Below are positions 8,780-16,931 of a DNA stretch of 64,000 nt, piece after piece. Source of the DNA: Billgrantia desiderata (GTDB lineage: Bacteria; Pseudomonadota; Gammaproteobacteria; Pseudomonadales; Halomonadaceae). The position numbers were made by a program, and so were the translations under genes. How positions within the stretch are numbered: position 1 is the stretch's first letter; each line of letters begins with the position of its first letter. The notes below the pieces were generated by a model. It had not been told where the DNA came from, searched no databases, and saw nothing but the letters and a program-made list of their open reading frames with translations. Where the stretch lies: assembly GCA_011742915.1 (NCBI GenBank), contig JAAQTN010000013.1:49508-113507 (forward strand), written 5' to 3'.

Positions 8780-8808
8780 GGCTCTCTTGACGGCGTTTAG
8801 GAGTCCTC

Positions 8809-10104
8809 GTGATAGCCGTACTCATGCTCGCCGCCCTCGTCGGGCTCATCATCATCGGGGCACCGGTCTTCATGGCCATGGCCGGCGCTTCGCTGATTCA
8901 CTACTGGGACACCGGCCGCGAGGCCACCATGAACATTCTCACCCTGAGGATGTTCGACGGCATGACGTCCTTCACTTTCCTGGCCATTCCACTGTTTCTG
9001 CTGGCCGGTGAGATCATGTCCCGCGGGGGCCTCACCGACCGCCTCATGGACCTGGCCAGGGCATTGGTCGGGCACTTCAAGGCTGGGCTGGCTCAGGTAA
9101 ACATCGCCTCCAGCCTTTTCTTCTCCAGCATTTCCGGCTCGGCCTATGCCGACGTGGCCGCCATGGGGCCGGTGATGATTCCCGCCATGCAAAAGGAAGG
9201 GTATCCGAAGGGCTTTGCCGGGGCGCTCACCGCCGCCTCGGCCACGCTGTCGCCGCTGTTTCCACCGAGCATCGTGTTGATCGTGTACGGCTCGGCGTTC
9301 GGCGTTTCCATCGGTGCGCTGTTCGCCGCCGGTCTGACCTTGGCCCTACTCCTGACGCTACTGTTCGCCGTGACCAGCTACGCCATGGTCTGGCGCTACG
9401 GAATACCCGCCTATGGCTGGATGGGATTTCGGGAGATGGGTCGTGCCTTTCTCAAGGCCGCCATCCCGCTGGGTATGCCAATCATCGTGGTGGGCGGCAT
9501 TCTCGGCGGATTCTTCACCGCCACCGAAGCCGCTTCGGTGGCAGTGGCCTATGGATTGGTGGTCACCATCGGCATCTATCGCACCATTCGGCCGGCCGAT
9601 CTCATTCCGATTCTACGCCAGACGGCCATCACCAGCGCCGCGATCACCATCCTGGTCGGCGTGGCGGCGATGTTTTCCTATGTCGTGGTGCGACGTAACA
9701 TTCCCACCCAGGTGGTGGACTTCCTGCTGCAGATCACCCAGTCGCCGTTCGGCATCGTCGCGCTGATCGTGCTGGTACTGCTGATCGCCGGCATGTTCAT
9801 CGACCGCAACTCCAACCTGCTCCTACTTGGCCCGATCATCATCCCTATTTTCACCATGGAGCTTGGCTTCAGCGACGTACAGACGGCAATGATCATCATC
9901 TCCGCCTTGGGTGTTGGCCACCTCACGCCACCTTTCGGCGGTACCCTGCTCACCGCCTCACTGGTAGGTCGCATGTCGGTGGCGGAAATCAGTCGCTTTG
10001 CCTGGCCGTTCATTCTGATCAAGATCCTGTTGACCGCCCTGGTCGTGGCATTCCCCGCCCTAAGCGAGGCACTTCCTCGCGCACTCGGCTTCGGAGGACT
10101 CTGA
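8809..10104 (+). CDS. TRAP transporter large membrane subunit, DctM family
   Basis: This is a 431-aa multi-spanning permease of the DctM type with about 12 hydrophobic segments. Typical family stretches are FTFLAIPLFLLAGEIMSRGG, SGSAYADVAAMGPVMIPAM, LSPLFPPSIVLIVYG, GGFFTATEAASVAVAYG and LGVGHLTPPFGGTLL. Translation starts at a GTG (8809) behind AGGAG. The gene order is P-M-Q, with the large subunit before the small one, unlike the P-Q-M order of the second TRAP operon in the window. It acts in the inner membrane with the DctP and DctQ subunits encoded on either side. The substrate is probably an acid sugar or its lactone-derived acid, judged from the catabolic neighbours. Confidence 0.93.
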   Translation: MIAVLMLAALVGLIIIGAPVFMAMAGASLIHYWDTGREATMNILTLRMFDGMTSFTFLAIPLFLLAGEIMSRGGLTDRLMDLARALVGHFKAGLAQVNIASSLFFSSISGSAYADVAAMGPVMIPAMQKEGYPKGFAGALTAASATLSPLFPPSIVLIVYGSAFGVSIGALFAAGLTLALLLTLLFAVTSYAMVWRYGIPAYGWMGFREMGRAFLKAAIPLGMPIIVVGGILGGFFTATEAASVAVAYGLVVTIGIYRTIRPADLIPILRQTAITSAAITILVGVAAMFSYVVVRRNIPTQVVDFLLQITQSPFGIVALIVLVLLIAGMFIDRNSNLLLLGPIIIPIFTMELGFSDVQTAMIIISALGVGHLTPPFGGTLLTASLVGRMSVAEISRFAWPFILIKILLTALVVAFPALSEALPRALGFGGL

Positions 10105-10105
10105 T

Positions 10106-10654
10106 ATGACATCGTTCACCCGAGCAAGCCTCAGGAAGTGGATCGGGCAACTAGTCCAGGGGATCGACCGATTGGCGCACTGGCTGGACTGGCTATTGCA
10201 GTCGATCCTGGTGGCGGTGCTATCCGCCATCTTTCTGCTCATGTTTGCCCAGGTCATCCTGCGCTACATCATTCACTCCCCGTTCGCCTGGATCGAGGAG
10301 GTGGCAGCCTACATGCTGCCGGTGCTGGCCTTGTGGGGTGCGGCCGTATGCCTACGCCATGGCTCGCATCTCAAGGTGGATCTGTTGCTCGAAGCGCTGC
10401 CGCGCCTGTTACGCAGCGCCTTCGTGATCGCCATTCACCTGCTGATCTTCTATTTCGCAATGAAGGTGTATCAATCCGGCCATGCCTTGGTCGAGCTGGG
10501 ACGCAACGAGATGGTCACCAGCCGCACCTTCTCTCTTTATTGGCCCCGCATGACCATCGTCATCGGCGGCGCGCTCATCATGTTCCAGTCGGCGGTCATG
10601 GTCCTTCGAGAGATTGCCGACCTGGCGGGGTACGACCTGAAACCCACCACTTGA
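10106..10654 (+). CDS. TRAP transporter small membrane subunit, DctQ family
   Basis: This is a 182-aa small TRAP permease subunit. It has four hydrophobic helices, including the LLQSILVAVLSAIFLLMFAQ and VAAYMLPVLALWGAAVCLRH regions. The family signature is the FAWIEEVAAYML-to-RHGSHLKVDLLLEALP stretch. It starts 1 base after the dctM stop with GGAGGA inside the end of dctM, so translation is probably coupled. It is followed by an HIBDH-family gene after 17 bases. Confidence 0.92.
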   Translation: MTSFTRASLRKWIGQLVQGIDRLAHWLDWLLQSILVAVLSAIFLLMFAQVILRYIIHSPFAWIEEVAAYMLPVLALWGAAVCLRHGSHLKVDLLLEALPRLLRSAFVIAIHLLIFYFAMKVYQSGHALVELGRNEMVTSRTFSLYWPRMTIVIGGALIMFQSAVMVLREIADLAGYDLKPTT

Positions 10655-10671
10655 TACACAGGAGAAGCGAC

Positions 10672-11568
10672 ATGGCAGCAACGCAATGTATCGGCTTCAT
10701 CGGCCTTGGCAAGATGGGTAGCGGCTTCGTGTCGCGGCTGATCGACGAAGGCTATGCCGTGGTCGGCTACGACATCGAAGCGGCTCACTGCGAAGCGGCA
10801 AAAGCCCGCGGCGCCGAGATCGCCGGCTCGCCGGCCGCCGTGGCCGCACGTGCCGATCTCATCCAGATCTGCGTGACCACCAGCGCCGCCGTGGAGGCGG
10901 TGGTGCTCGGAGAGAACGGCATCGCCGAGGTCGCTCAGGACGGCGGCAAGGTCGTGGTCGATCACTCCACCACGGAGCTGGAGACCACCCGGCGCCTGGC
11001 AGCGGAGCTCGAGCGGCGCAACGGCATGGCGTTCGTGGATGCCCCGGTGTCCGGTGGGCCCGGCGCCGCCGCGGAAGGTCGCCTGGCCATCATGGCAGGC
11101 GGCACGACAGAGGCCATCGCAGCCGTAACGCCGATCATGGAGCGGCTCGGCCAGTTCACTCATATGGGCGAGGTGGGGGCGGGCCAGGCCACCAAGCTGA
11201 TCAACCAGGCGCTGGTGCTCTCGAACTACTGCGTGATCGCCGAAGCCTGCAACCTCGGCAACCGCTTCGGCATCGACGTGAGCAAGATCCCCGAGGCGCT
11301 CTCCTCGGGCTATGCCGGCAGCAACCTGCTCAACGACCTGCTGCCACGCATGGTGGAGAACGACTTCGAGCCGCGCGGCTATGCGCGCCAGATCCTCAAG
11401 GACCTGCACATGCTGCAGGACGCGGCCAATGCGTTGAACGTCGCCATGCCCATGGCCGGCATGGCCAACTCGCTCTACAGCATGCTGATCGCCCAGGGCA
11501 AGGGCGAACTCGATGGCGCCGCCATCGTGACACTGCTGGAAGACCAAGCGCGACAGGGCAATGCATGA
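10672..11568 (+). CDS. NAD(P)-dependent oxidoreductase, 3-hydroxyisobutyrate dehydrogenase / tartronate semialdehyde reductase family
   Basis: This is a 298-aa beta-hydroxyacid dehydrogenase. It has an N-terminal IGFIGLGKMGSG nucleotide-binding motif and the canonical substrate loop VDAPVSGGPGAAAEG. The catalytic lysine is in GAGQATKLINQ, and the C-terminal all-helical domain is intact. It is more canonical than the paralogues at 2523 and 48679, which have TRTPKEA in the substrate loop. The ATG at 10672 has AGGAGA at good spacing. It sits in the TRAP operon directly before the lactonase-like gene, so it likely works on a 3-hydroxyacid from the imported substrate. The exact reaction cannot be read from the sequence; a GarR-type tartronate semialdehyde reductase is one candidate. 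Confidence 0.88.
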   Translation: MAATQCIGFIGLGKMGSGFVSRLIDEGYAVVGYDIEAAHCEAAKARGAEIAGSPAAVAARADLIQICVTTSAAVEAVVLGENGIAEVAQDGGKVVVDHSTTELETTRRLAAELERRNGMAFVDAPVSGGPGAAAEGRLAIMAGGTTEAIAAVTPIMERLGQFTHMGEVGAGQATKLINQALVLSNYCVIAEACNLGNRFGIDVSKIPEALSSGYAGSNLLNDLLPRMVENDFEPRGYARQILKDLHMLQDAANALNVAMPMAGMANSLYSMLIAQGKGELDGAAIVTLLEDQARQGNA

Positions 11569-11579
11569 GAGGCCATAGC

Positions 11580-12491
11580 ATGAACGACTTTCCGATCATC
11601 GATGCCCATCAGCACTTCTGGGATCTCGAGCGCAACTATCTGCCCTGGCTGTGCGACAAGACGCCCATTCCCTTTCGCTACGGCGACTACAGCGCCATTC
11701 GCCGCAACTACATGCCCGCGGATTATCGCCAGGATACTCGGGGCTTCAACGTGGTCGGCAGTGTGTTCGTGGAAACGGAGTGGGACCCGCGCACGCCGGT
11801 AGCGGAAACCCGCTGGGTGCATGAGCTGGCCGAACGTGAAGGGCTACCGACGGTGATGGTCGCCCAGGCCCGGCTCGACCGGCCCGATGTGGCAGAAGTA
11901 CTGGCCGCCCACTGCGACCATCCGCGCGTGCGCGGCATTCGCCACAAGCCCGCCGCCGCAAGCTCGCCCGACAAGGTGTTCCCCGGCGCCCCCGGCTCGA
12001 TGGGCGACCCGGCCTGGCGGCGGGGTTTCGCCCAGCTTGCAGCCCATGACCTCTCCTTCGACCTGCAGACGCCCTGGTGGCACTTCGAGGAGGCCGCCGA
12101 GCTGGCGGCGTCTTATCCCGAAACCCAGATCGTCATCAACCACACCGGCCTGCCGGCGGACCGCAGCGAAGCCGGGCTCGCCGGCTGGCGCCGGGCGATG
12201 GAGCGAGTGGCCGCCCAGCCCAACGTGGCGGTGAAGATCTCCGGCATCGGCGTGCCGGGACAGCCCTGGAGCGTCGAGGCCAATCGCCGTGTCGTGCTCG
12301 ACACCATCGAGGTCTTCGGCGTCGAACGCTGCATGTTCGCCAGCAACTTTCCCGTCGACAGCCTGGTGGCGAGCTTCGAGACGATCTTCTCGGGCTTCCT
12401 GCGCATCACCGAAGGCTTCACGCCCCAGGAGCGTCGCCGGCTGTTTCATGACAACGCGGTGCGTTTCTATCGCATGTCGCTGGAGCAATGA
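11580..12491 (+). CDS. Amidohydrolase family 2 protein, probable L-fuconolactonase-type sugar lactonase
   Basis: This is a 303-aa TIM-barrel hydrolase of the COG3618 type. The metal-site start IIDAHQHFWDLERNYLPWL is characteristic of L-fucono- and L-rhamnono-lactonases. Further conserved parts are VGSVFVETEW, VRGIRHKP, TQIVINHTGLP, VAVKISGIG and MFASNFPVDSLV, whose final aspartate is catalytic. The ATG at 11580 is used because GAGAGG precedes it; an in-frame ATG at 11565 overlaps the previous stop. A lactonase fits the fucD-type dehydratase at 5207: lactone is opened to aldonate, which is then dehydrated. It ends the TRAP operon and is followed by a hairpin terminator. Confidence 0.85.
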   Translation: MNDFPIIDAHQHFWDLERNYLPWLCDKTPIPFRYGDYSAIRRNYMPADYRQDTRGFNVVGSVFVETEWDPRTPVAETRWVHELAEREGLPTVMVAQARLDRPDVAEVLAAHCDHPRVRGIRHKPAAASSPDKVFPGAPGSMGDPAWRRGFAQLAAHDLSFDLQTPWWHFEEAAELAASYPETQIVINHTGLPADRSEAGLAGWRRAMERVAAQPNVAVKISGIGVPGQPWSVEANRRVVLDTIEVFGVERCMFASNFPVDSLVASFETIFSGFLRITEGFTPQERRRLFHDNAVRFYRMSLEQ

Positions 12492-12503
12492 GCACCAAAC
12501 GCA

Positions 12504-12527
12504 GATGCCACCCCTGGGGGTGGCATC
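12504..12527. terminator. Bidirectional hairpin terminator
   Basis: GATGCCACCCC and GGGGTGGCATC form an 11-base stem around TG. It lies between the convergent ends of the lactonase operon (+) and gntR (-). Confidence 0.7.
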
Positions 12528-12564
12528 TTCGCACTGCGTGGAACGGATGGGGGGTCATCTGGCG

Positions 12565-13218
12565 TTACTCGGCCATCTCCTCCAGCGCCGAGACCTCGAC
12601 CTTGTTGCGCAGGTGGCAGCTCAGGATGCTGCCCAGTTCCTTGCCGTCACGCTTTCTCAGCGCCTCGATCATCGCTTCGTGCTCGCTCACGGCCTGAGAC
12701 CAGTAGTCGCTGCTGAGCTCGGCGGTGAACCGCACCCGGCGCACGCGATGGTTGAGATTCTTGTAGACGTCGATGAGCACCTCGTTCTGCGAGGCGACCA
12801 CGATGGCTTCGTGAATCTGCTGATTGGCCAGCAGGTACTCCTGCATGTTGCCGCTCTTGTAGTGCGCCAGCATCTGATAGTGCAGCGCCTCGATGTTGGC
12901 CAGCTCCGCGTCGGAGATCCGCGCTCCGGCCAGCTCGCCCGCCAGGGCCTCGAGGCTCTGCATCACTTCGAAGGTGTTCTTCAACGTGGTGCGGGTCAGC
13001 TTGGCGACCCGCGCGCCCCGATTGGGCAGCAGCTCGACGAAGCCTTCGTGAGCCAGCACCTTGAGTGCCTCGCGCAAAGGGGTACGGGAGACGCCGAACT
13101 GTTCGCACAGCTGTTTTTCGGGAACCCGGCTGCCGGGGGCCAACACGCCCTGCGCGATCAGATCGCGCACCCTTTCCGCCACCTCACCGTGGAGCGTACT
13201 CTGCCTGATCTTGTCCAT
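12565..13218 (-). CDS. GntR-family transcriptional regulator with FCD ligand domain
   Basis: This is a 217-aa regulator. The N-terminal winged helix (about residues 1-75) contains VPEKQLCEQFGVSRTPLREA, the recognition helix typical of FadR-subfamily GntR proteins. The FCD domain follows, with its helices (TFEVMQSLEALAGELAG) and metal/ligand-binding histidines, including ANQQIHEAI and LSCHLRNKV. Such proteins usually repress acid-sugar or organic-acid genes and are released by a pathway intermediate. An AATTATG-type operator (13248-13265) lies about 30 bases upstream of its start, which suggests autoregulation. Related sites at 1415, 4995 and 7605 make it the probable regulator of the whole first region (inference). 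Confidence 0.9.
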   Translation of the reverse strand: MDKIRQSTLHGEVAERVRDLIAQGVLAPGSRVPEKQLCEQFGVSRTPLREALKVLAHEGFVELLPNRGARVAKLTRTTLKNTFEVMQSLEALAGELAGARISDAELANIEALHYQMLAHYKSGNMQEYLLANQQIHEAIVVASQNEVLIDVYKNLNHRVRRVRFTAELSSDYWSQAVSEHEAMIEALRKRDGKELGSILSCHLRNKVEVSALEEMAE

Positions 13219-13247
13219 TGGACTTCACTTCTATAACGAATAAATCT

Positions 13248-13265
13248 AATTATGCATTCAAAAAA
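13248..13265. promoter_or_regulatory. Operator D, GntR-type site upstream of gntR
   Basis: AATTATGC-AT-TCAAAAAA keeps 7 of 8 left-arm bases of the operator at 1415 and the TCA and two AA positions of the right arm. It overlaps the expected promoter of the GntR gene that starts at 13218. Confidence 0.55.
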
Positions 13266-13288
13266 AAGGAGCGTCAATTGAGGCGACG

Positions 13289-13336
13289 CTCTCAGCCCGC
13301 CACTCAACCCTCCTCTCAGCCCGCCACTCTCAGCCC
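13289..13336. repeat. Short tandem direct repeat between gntR and glcC
   Basis: CTCTCAGCCCGCCACTC occurs at 13289-13305 and again at 13313-13329, with a 24-base period. A partial third copy runs into the glcC stop codon region (13327-13336). It is probably a replication-slippage repeat, with no coding function seen. Confidence 0.6.
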
Positions 13337-14106
13337 CACTCGTCGAGACGCATGGCCGAGCGCTCCAGGCGCTGATCCTCGGCCTCGATCTCGCGCAGCT
13401 GCGCCTCGATGCCGTGAAGGTGATCGAGCGCCGCACGCCGGGCAGCCTGAGGCTTGCCCTCCATCACGGCCCGATAGAGCCGCGCATGCTGACGATTGAT
13501 CATGGCTCGCGGCCTTTCACGATGATAGAGGTTCTTCACCGAGGCGAACACGGAGCTGAGCAGCAGATCGGTCAGCGATTGCAGCGTATGCACCAGCACC
13601 GGGTTGTGCGAGGCCTGACAGATCGCCAGGTGAAAGGCGTGGTCGAGGTGGGCCAGCCGCTCCACGTCTATCGCCTGACCCGCCTCGACGTATTCCGCCA
13701 TCGCCTCGTAGCGACGCTGGATCAGCACCCGATCCGCCGGCGTGGCCCGCTCGGCCGCCAGGCGGGCCGACTCCCCTTCCAGCAACGAACGCACCTCCAG
13801 CAGGTCGTATAGAGTGCGCGGGTGGTCGCGGAAGAGATGCATCAGCGGGCTGTCGTCGCGACCGGCCACCAGTTCGGCCACCACCGAGCCCCGCCCCTGA
13901 CGAGTGACGATGATGCCCTTGCTGCGCAGCACGCGCAGCCCTTCGCGCAGCGAGGTGCGCGACACGCCGAGGCGCTCGCACAGGCGTCGCTCCGAAGGCA
14001 GCAGTTGCCCGGGGCGGAACACGCCGTCGAGAATCATCCGCTCCAGGCGTTCCGCCACCGCATCGGGCGTCAGCGTCGCTGAGACGCGCTCATGTTCCTG
14101 CTGCAT
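13330..14106 (-). CDS. glcC: Glycolate-operon regulator GlcC, GntR/FCD family
   Basis: This is a 258-aa GntR-family regulator that matches Escherichia GlcC closely by eye. Shared stretches are LPSERRLCE, SLREGL, SPLMHLF, RTLYDLL, ALEGESARLAA-like VRSLLEGESARLAA, DHAFHLAICQASHN and TLQSLTDL. The DNA-binding domain covers about residues 10-75 and the FCD domain the remainder. GlcC activates glcDEFG in response to glycolate or acetate in E. coli. Here it is divergent from glcD across a 206-base gap that contains a perfect ACTGGT-CAT-ACCAGT site (14208-14222). The start at 14106 opens directly into MQQEHERVSATLTPDAVAERL. Confidence 0.92.
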   Translation of the reverse strand: MQQEHERVSATLTPDAVAERLERMILDGVFRPGQLLPSERRLCERLGVSRTSLREGLRVLRSKGIIVTRQGRGSVVAELVAGRDDSPLMHLFRDHPRTLYDLLEVRSLLEGESARLAAERATPADRVLIQRRYEAMAEYVEAGQAIDVERLAHLDHAFHLAICQASHNPVLVHTLQSLTDLLLSSVFASVKNLYHRERPRAMINRQHARLYRAVMEGKPQAARRAALDHLHGIEAQLREIEAEDQRLERSAMRLDEWG

Positions 14107-14143
14107 TGGTTCTCCCAGGGTCCACAGGCATGCTTGCTAACCT

Positions 14144-14157
14144 GGCGCTTAAGCGCC
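14144..14157. promoter_or_regulatory. Perfect 14-base palindrome in the glcC/glcD gap
   Basis: GGCGCTTAAGCGCC is fully self-complementary and lies 38 bases upstream of the glcC start. It could be an operator or a structural element; nothing else identifies it. Confidence 0.35.
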
Positions 14158-14207
14158 GTAGCTGCCATGCTGTATCATGAAAATAATTTCCAATATAGCG
14201 CCGAACA

Positions 14208-14222
14208 ACTGGTCATACCAGT
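14208..14222. promoter_or_regulatory. Probable GlcC operator (TGGT-NNN-ACCA type)
   Basis: ACTGGT-CAT-ACCAGT is a perfect inverted repeat with 6-base arms and a 3-base spacer. TGGTNNNACCA is the known recognition core of FadR-subfamily regulators such as PdhR, LldR and GlcC. It is centred about 98 bases upstream of the glcD start, consistent with activation by GlcC. Confidence 0.75.
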
Positions 14223-14312
14223 AGACCGCAGGCTGGACAGGGGGCGTACCAGAGCGCACATTGGGCGCTTGGCGTACGAACCCCCTGCCGCATGACTCGC
14301 AGAGAGGCACTC

Positions 14313-15818
14313 ATGAACATCCTCTATGACGAACGGCTCGACGGCCCGGCCCCCGAGATGGACAGGGCCGGCATCCGCGACGCGCTGCTGAAGGCCATCC
14401 CGGGCATGACCCTGCTGCACCGTGAAGAGGACATGCGTCCCTTCGAGTGCGACGGCCTCTCCGTCTACCGCACCCTGCCGCTGCTGGTGGCGCTGCCCGA
14501 CTCCCTCGACCAGGTCCAGCGCCTGCTGGTGGAGTGCCATCGCCTCGGCGTGCCGGTGGTCACCCGCGGCGCCGGCACGGGGCTCTCCGCCGGCGCGCTG
14601 CCACTCACCCACGGCGTGCTGCTGGTGATGTCGCGCTTCTCGCGCATTCTCGAGATCGACCCCGAGGCGCGCATCGCCCGGGTCGAGCCCGGCGTGCGCA
14701 ACCTGGCCATCTCCGAGGCGGCCTCGCCCTACGGCCTCTACTACGCCCCGGACCCCTCGTCGCAGATCGCCTGCTCCATCGGCGGCAACGTGGCCGAGAA
14801 CGCCGGCGGCGTGCACTGTCTCAAGTACGGTCTCACCGTGCACAACGTGATCAAGGTCGAGGTGCTCACCATCGAGGGCGAGCGCATGACGCTGGGCAGC
14901 GATGCGCTGGACGCCCCCGGCTTCGACCTGCTGGCGCTGTTCAACGGCTCCGAGGGCATGCTCGGCGTGGTCACCGAGATCACCGTCAAGCTGCTGCCCA
15001 AGCCCGAGGTGGCCAAGGTGCTGATGGCCAGCTTCGACGACGTGGAGAAGGCCGGCAACGCGGTCGGCGCCATCATCGCCGCCGGTATCATTCCCGGCGG
15101 CCTGGAGATGATGGACAAGCTCGCCATCATCGCCGCCGAGGACTTCATCGGCGCCGGCTACCCGGTAGACGCCGAGGCGATCCTGCTGTGCGAACTCGAC
15201 GGCGTCGAGGCCGACGTCGACGACGACTGCGAGACCGTGCGCCAGGTGCTGGAGAAGGCCGGCGCCACCGGCATCCGCCAGGCCCGCGACGACGCCGAGC
15301 GCGCCAGGTTCTGGGCCGGGCGCAAGAACGCCTTCCCCGCGGTGGGGCGCATGTCGCCTGACTACTACTGCATGGACGGCACCATCCCGCGACGCGAGCT
15401 GGCACGGGTGCTCAAGGGCATCAGCGACCTCTCCGAGCGCTACGGCCTGAAGGTGGCCAACGTCTTCCACGCCGGCGACGGCAACATGCATCCGCTGATC
15501 CTGTTCGATGCCAACCGCGAGGGCGAGCTGGCCGTGGCCGAGGCGCTGGGCGGCGAGATCCTCGAGCTGTGCGTCGAGGTGGGCGGCACCATCACCGGCG
15601 AACACGGCGTCGGCCGCGAGAAGATCAACCAGATGTGCGCCCAGTTCCGCCCTGACGAGCTGGCCACCTTCCGCGCCGCCAAGGCCGCCTTCGACCCGCA
15701 CGACCTGCTCAACCCGGGCAAGAACATCCCCACCCCGGCACGCTGTTCGGAGTTCCGCACCATCAAGAGCGCGGCGGCCGACACCGCCCCCGGCGCGCAG
15801 CAGGGCGGACAGGAGTGA
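14313..15818 (+). CDS. glcD: Glycolate oxidase FAD subunit GlcD
   Basis: This is a 501-aa FAD-linked oxidase subunit that oxidises glycolate to glyoxylate with GlcE and GlcF. The start MNILYDERLDG matches the E. coli protein in sequence and length (about 499 aa). The ATG at 14313 has AGAGAGG before it, whereas an upstream in-frame ATG has none. The FAD-binding loop VVTRGAGTGLSAGALP is at about residues 82-97. The C-terminal oxidase domain has HAGDGNMHP and GEHGVGREK. It is the first gene of glcDEF; glcE starts 2 bases after its stop. Confidence 0.96.
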   Translation: MNILYDERLDGPAPEMDRAGIRDALLKAIPGMTLLHREEDMRPFECDGLSVYRTLPLLVALPDSLDQVQRLLVECHRLGVPVVTRGAGTGLSAGALPLTHGVLLVMSRFSRILEIDPEARIARVEPGVRNLAISEAASPYGLYYAPDPSSQIACSIGGNVAENAGGVHCLKYGLTVHNVIKVEVLTIEGERMTLGSDALDAPGFDLLALFNGSEGMLGVVTEITVKLLPKPEVAKVLMASFDDVEKAGNAVGAIIAAGIIPGGLEMMDKLAIIAAEDFIGAGYPVDAEAILLCELDGVEADVDDDCETVRQVLEKAGATGIRQARDDAERARFWAGRKNAFPAVGRMSPDYYCMDGTIPRRELARVLKGISDLSERYGLKVANVFHAGDGNMHPLILFDANREGELAVAEALGGEILELCVEVGGTITGEHGVGREKINQMCAQFRPDELATFRAAKAAFDPHDLLNPGKNIPTPARCSEFRTIKSAAADTAPGAQQGGQE

Positions 15819-15820
15819 CC

Positions 15821-16912
15821 ATGACCAACGCAACGACTCCCAGGGATCATGACGCCGGCGCCGACCTGGCCGAGCGCATTCGCCAGGCCAGCGCCGAGGG
15901 TACGCCGCTGCGCATCATCGGTGGCGACACCCGCTATTTCTACGGCCGCGAGGTGGAGGGCAGCGAACTCTCCACCCACGAGCACCGCGGCATCAGCTTC
16001 TACGATCCGGTGGAGCTGGTGGTCTCGGTGCGTGCCGGCACCCCGCTGGCCGAACTCGAGGCGGCGCTGGCCGAACAGGGCCAGATGCTACCCTTCGAGC
16101 CGCCCCGCTACGGCATTGCCAGCACCGTGGGCGGCATGGTCGCCACCGGCCTTTCCGGCCCGCGCCGCCCCTGGGCCGGCAGCGTGCGCGACTTCGTGCT
16201 CGGCACGCGGGTGATCAATCACGAAGGCATCGAACAGCGCTTCGGTGGCGAGGTGATGAAGAACGTCGCCGGCTACGACCTGTCGCGGCTGATGGTGGGC
16301 GCCCAGGGCGGCCTGGGGCTGATCACCGAGGTCTCGTTCAAGGTGCTGCCCATTCCCGGCGCCACCCAAAGCCTGCACCTGGAGCTCTCTCTCGACGAGG
16401 CCCGCCTGCGCCTGGCCGAGTGGGGTCGCGAGCCACTGCCGATCAGCGCCGCCGCCTGGCTCGACGGCGCCCTGCACCTGCGCCTGGAGGGCGGGCCGAG
16501 TTCGGTGGCCGCCACCCGCGCACGCATCGGCGGCGACGACCTCGACAACGGCTTCTGGACCGCCCTGCGCGACCAGCGCCTGCCCTTCTTCAGCGAAGGT
16601 CGGGCGCCTCTGTGGCGACTCTCGCTGCCCCACCGCACGCCGGCGCTGGAACTGCCCGACGTCGACGAGCGGCTGATGATTCACGACTGGGCCGGCGCCC
16701 AGCGCTGGCTGCGCGCCGAGCTCGATGCCGACACCCTGCGCCGCACCTGCCAGGCCGCCGGCGGCCACGCCACCTGCTATGGCCCGCGCCCGGCCGACGT
16801 GGAGCCCTTCACGCCGCTGCCCGAGGTGCTGATGAAGTATCACCGCAACCTCAAGGCTCAGCTCGACCCCAAGGGCATCTTCAATCCCGGCCGGCTCTAC
16901 GCGGCGCTCTGA
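15821..16912 (+). CDS. glcE: Glycolate oxidase FAD-binding subunit GlcE
   Basis: This is a 363-aa second FAD-binding-fold subunit of glycolate oxidase. It lacks the large C-terminal oxidase cap of GlcD. Conserved stretches are LRIIGGDTRYFYG, LVVSVRAGTPLAELEAALAEQGQMLPFEPP, STVGGMVATGLSGP and MKNVAGYDLSRLMVGAQGGLGLI. The end reads LDPKGIFNPGRLY. The ATG at 15821 lies 2 bases past glcD and is preceded by AGGAG; a GTG 6 bases upstream is a weaker option. It forms the complex with GlcD and the iron-sulfur subunit GlcF encoded next. Confidence 0.95.
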   Translation: MTNATTPRDHDAGADLAERIRQASAEGTPLRIIGGDTRYFYGREVEGSELSTHEHRGISFYDPVELVVSVRAGTPLAELEAALAEQGQMLPFEPPRYGIASTVGGMVATGLSGPRRPWAGSVRDFVLGTRVINHEGIEQRFGGEVMKNVAGYDLSRLMVGAQGGLGLITEVSFKVLPIPGATQSLHLELSLDEARLRLAEWGREPLPISAAAWLDGALHLRLEGGPSSVAATRARIGGDDLDNGFWTALRDQRLPFFSEGRAPLWRLSLPHRTPALELPDVDERLMIHDWAGAQRWLRAELDADTLRRTCQAAGGHATCYGPRPADVEPFTPLPEVLMKYHRNLKAQLDPKGIFNPGRLYAAL

Positions 16913-16931
16913 GACGCACAGGATTTTCGAC

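Noticed and set aside
11565-11579. Upstream ATG for the lactonase-type gene
   Set aside because: It overlaps the previous stop and lacks a well-placed ribosome-binding site; the ATG at 11580 has GAGAGG before it.
13289-13336. Possible CRISPR or regulatory repeat array
   Set aside because: Only two full units with a 24-base period and no spacers; better explained as a slippage repeat.
14175-15833. 552-codon minus-strand frame opposite glcD
   Set aside because: Antisense of a clear glcD; composition is histidine- and glycine-rich with no family pattern.
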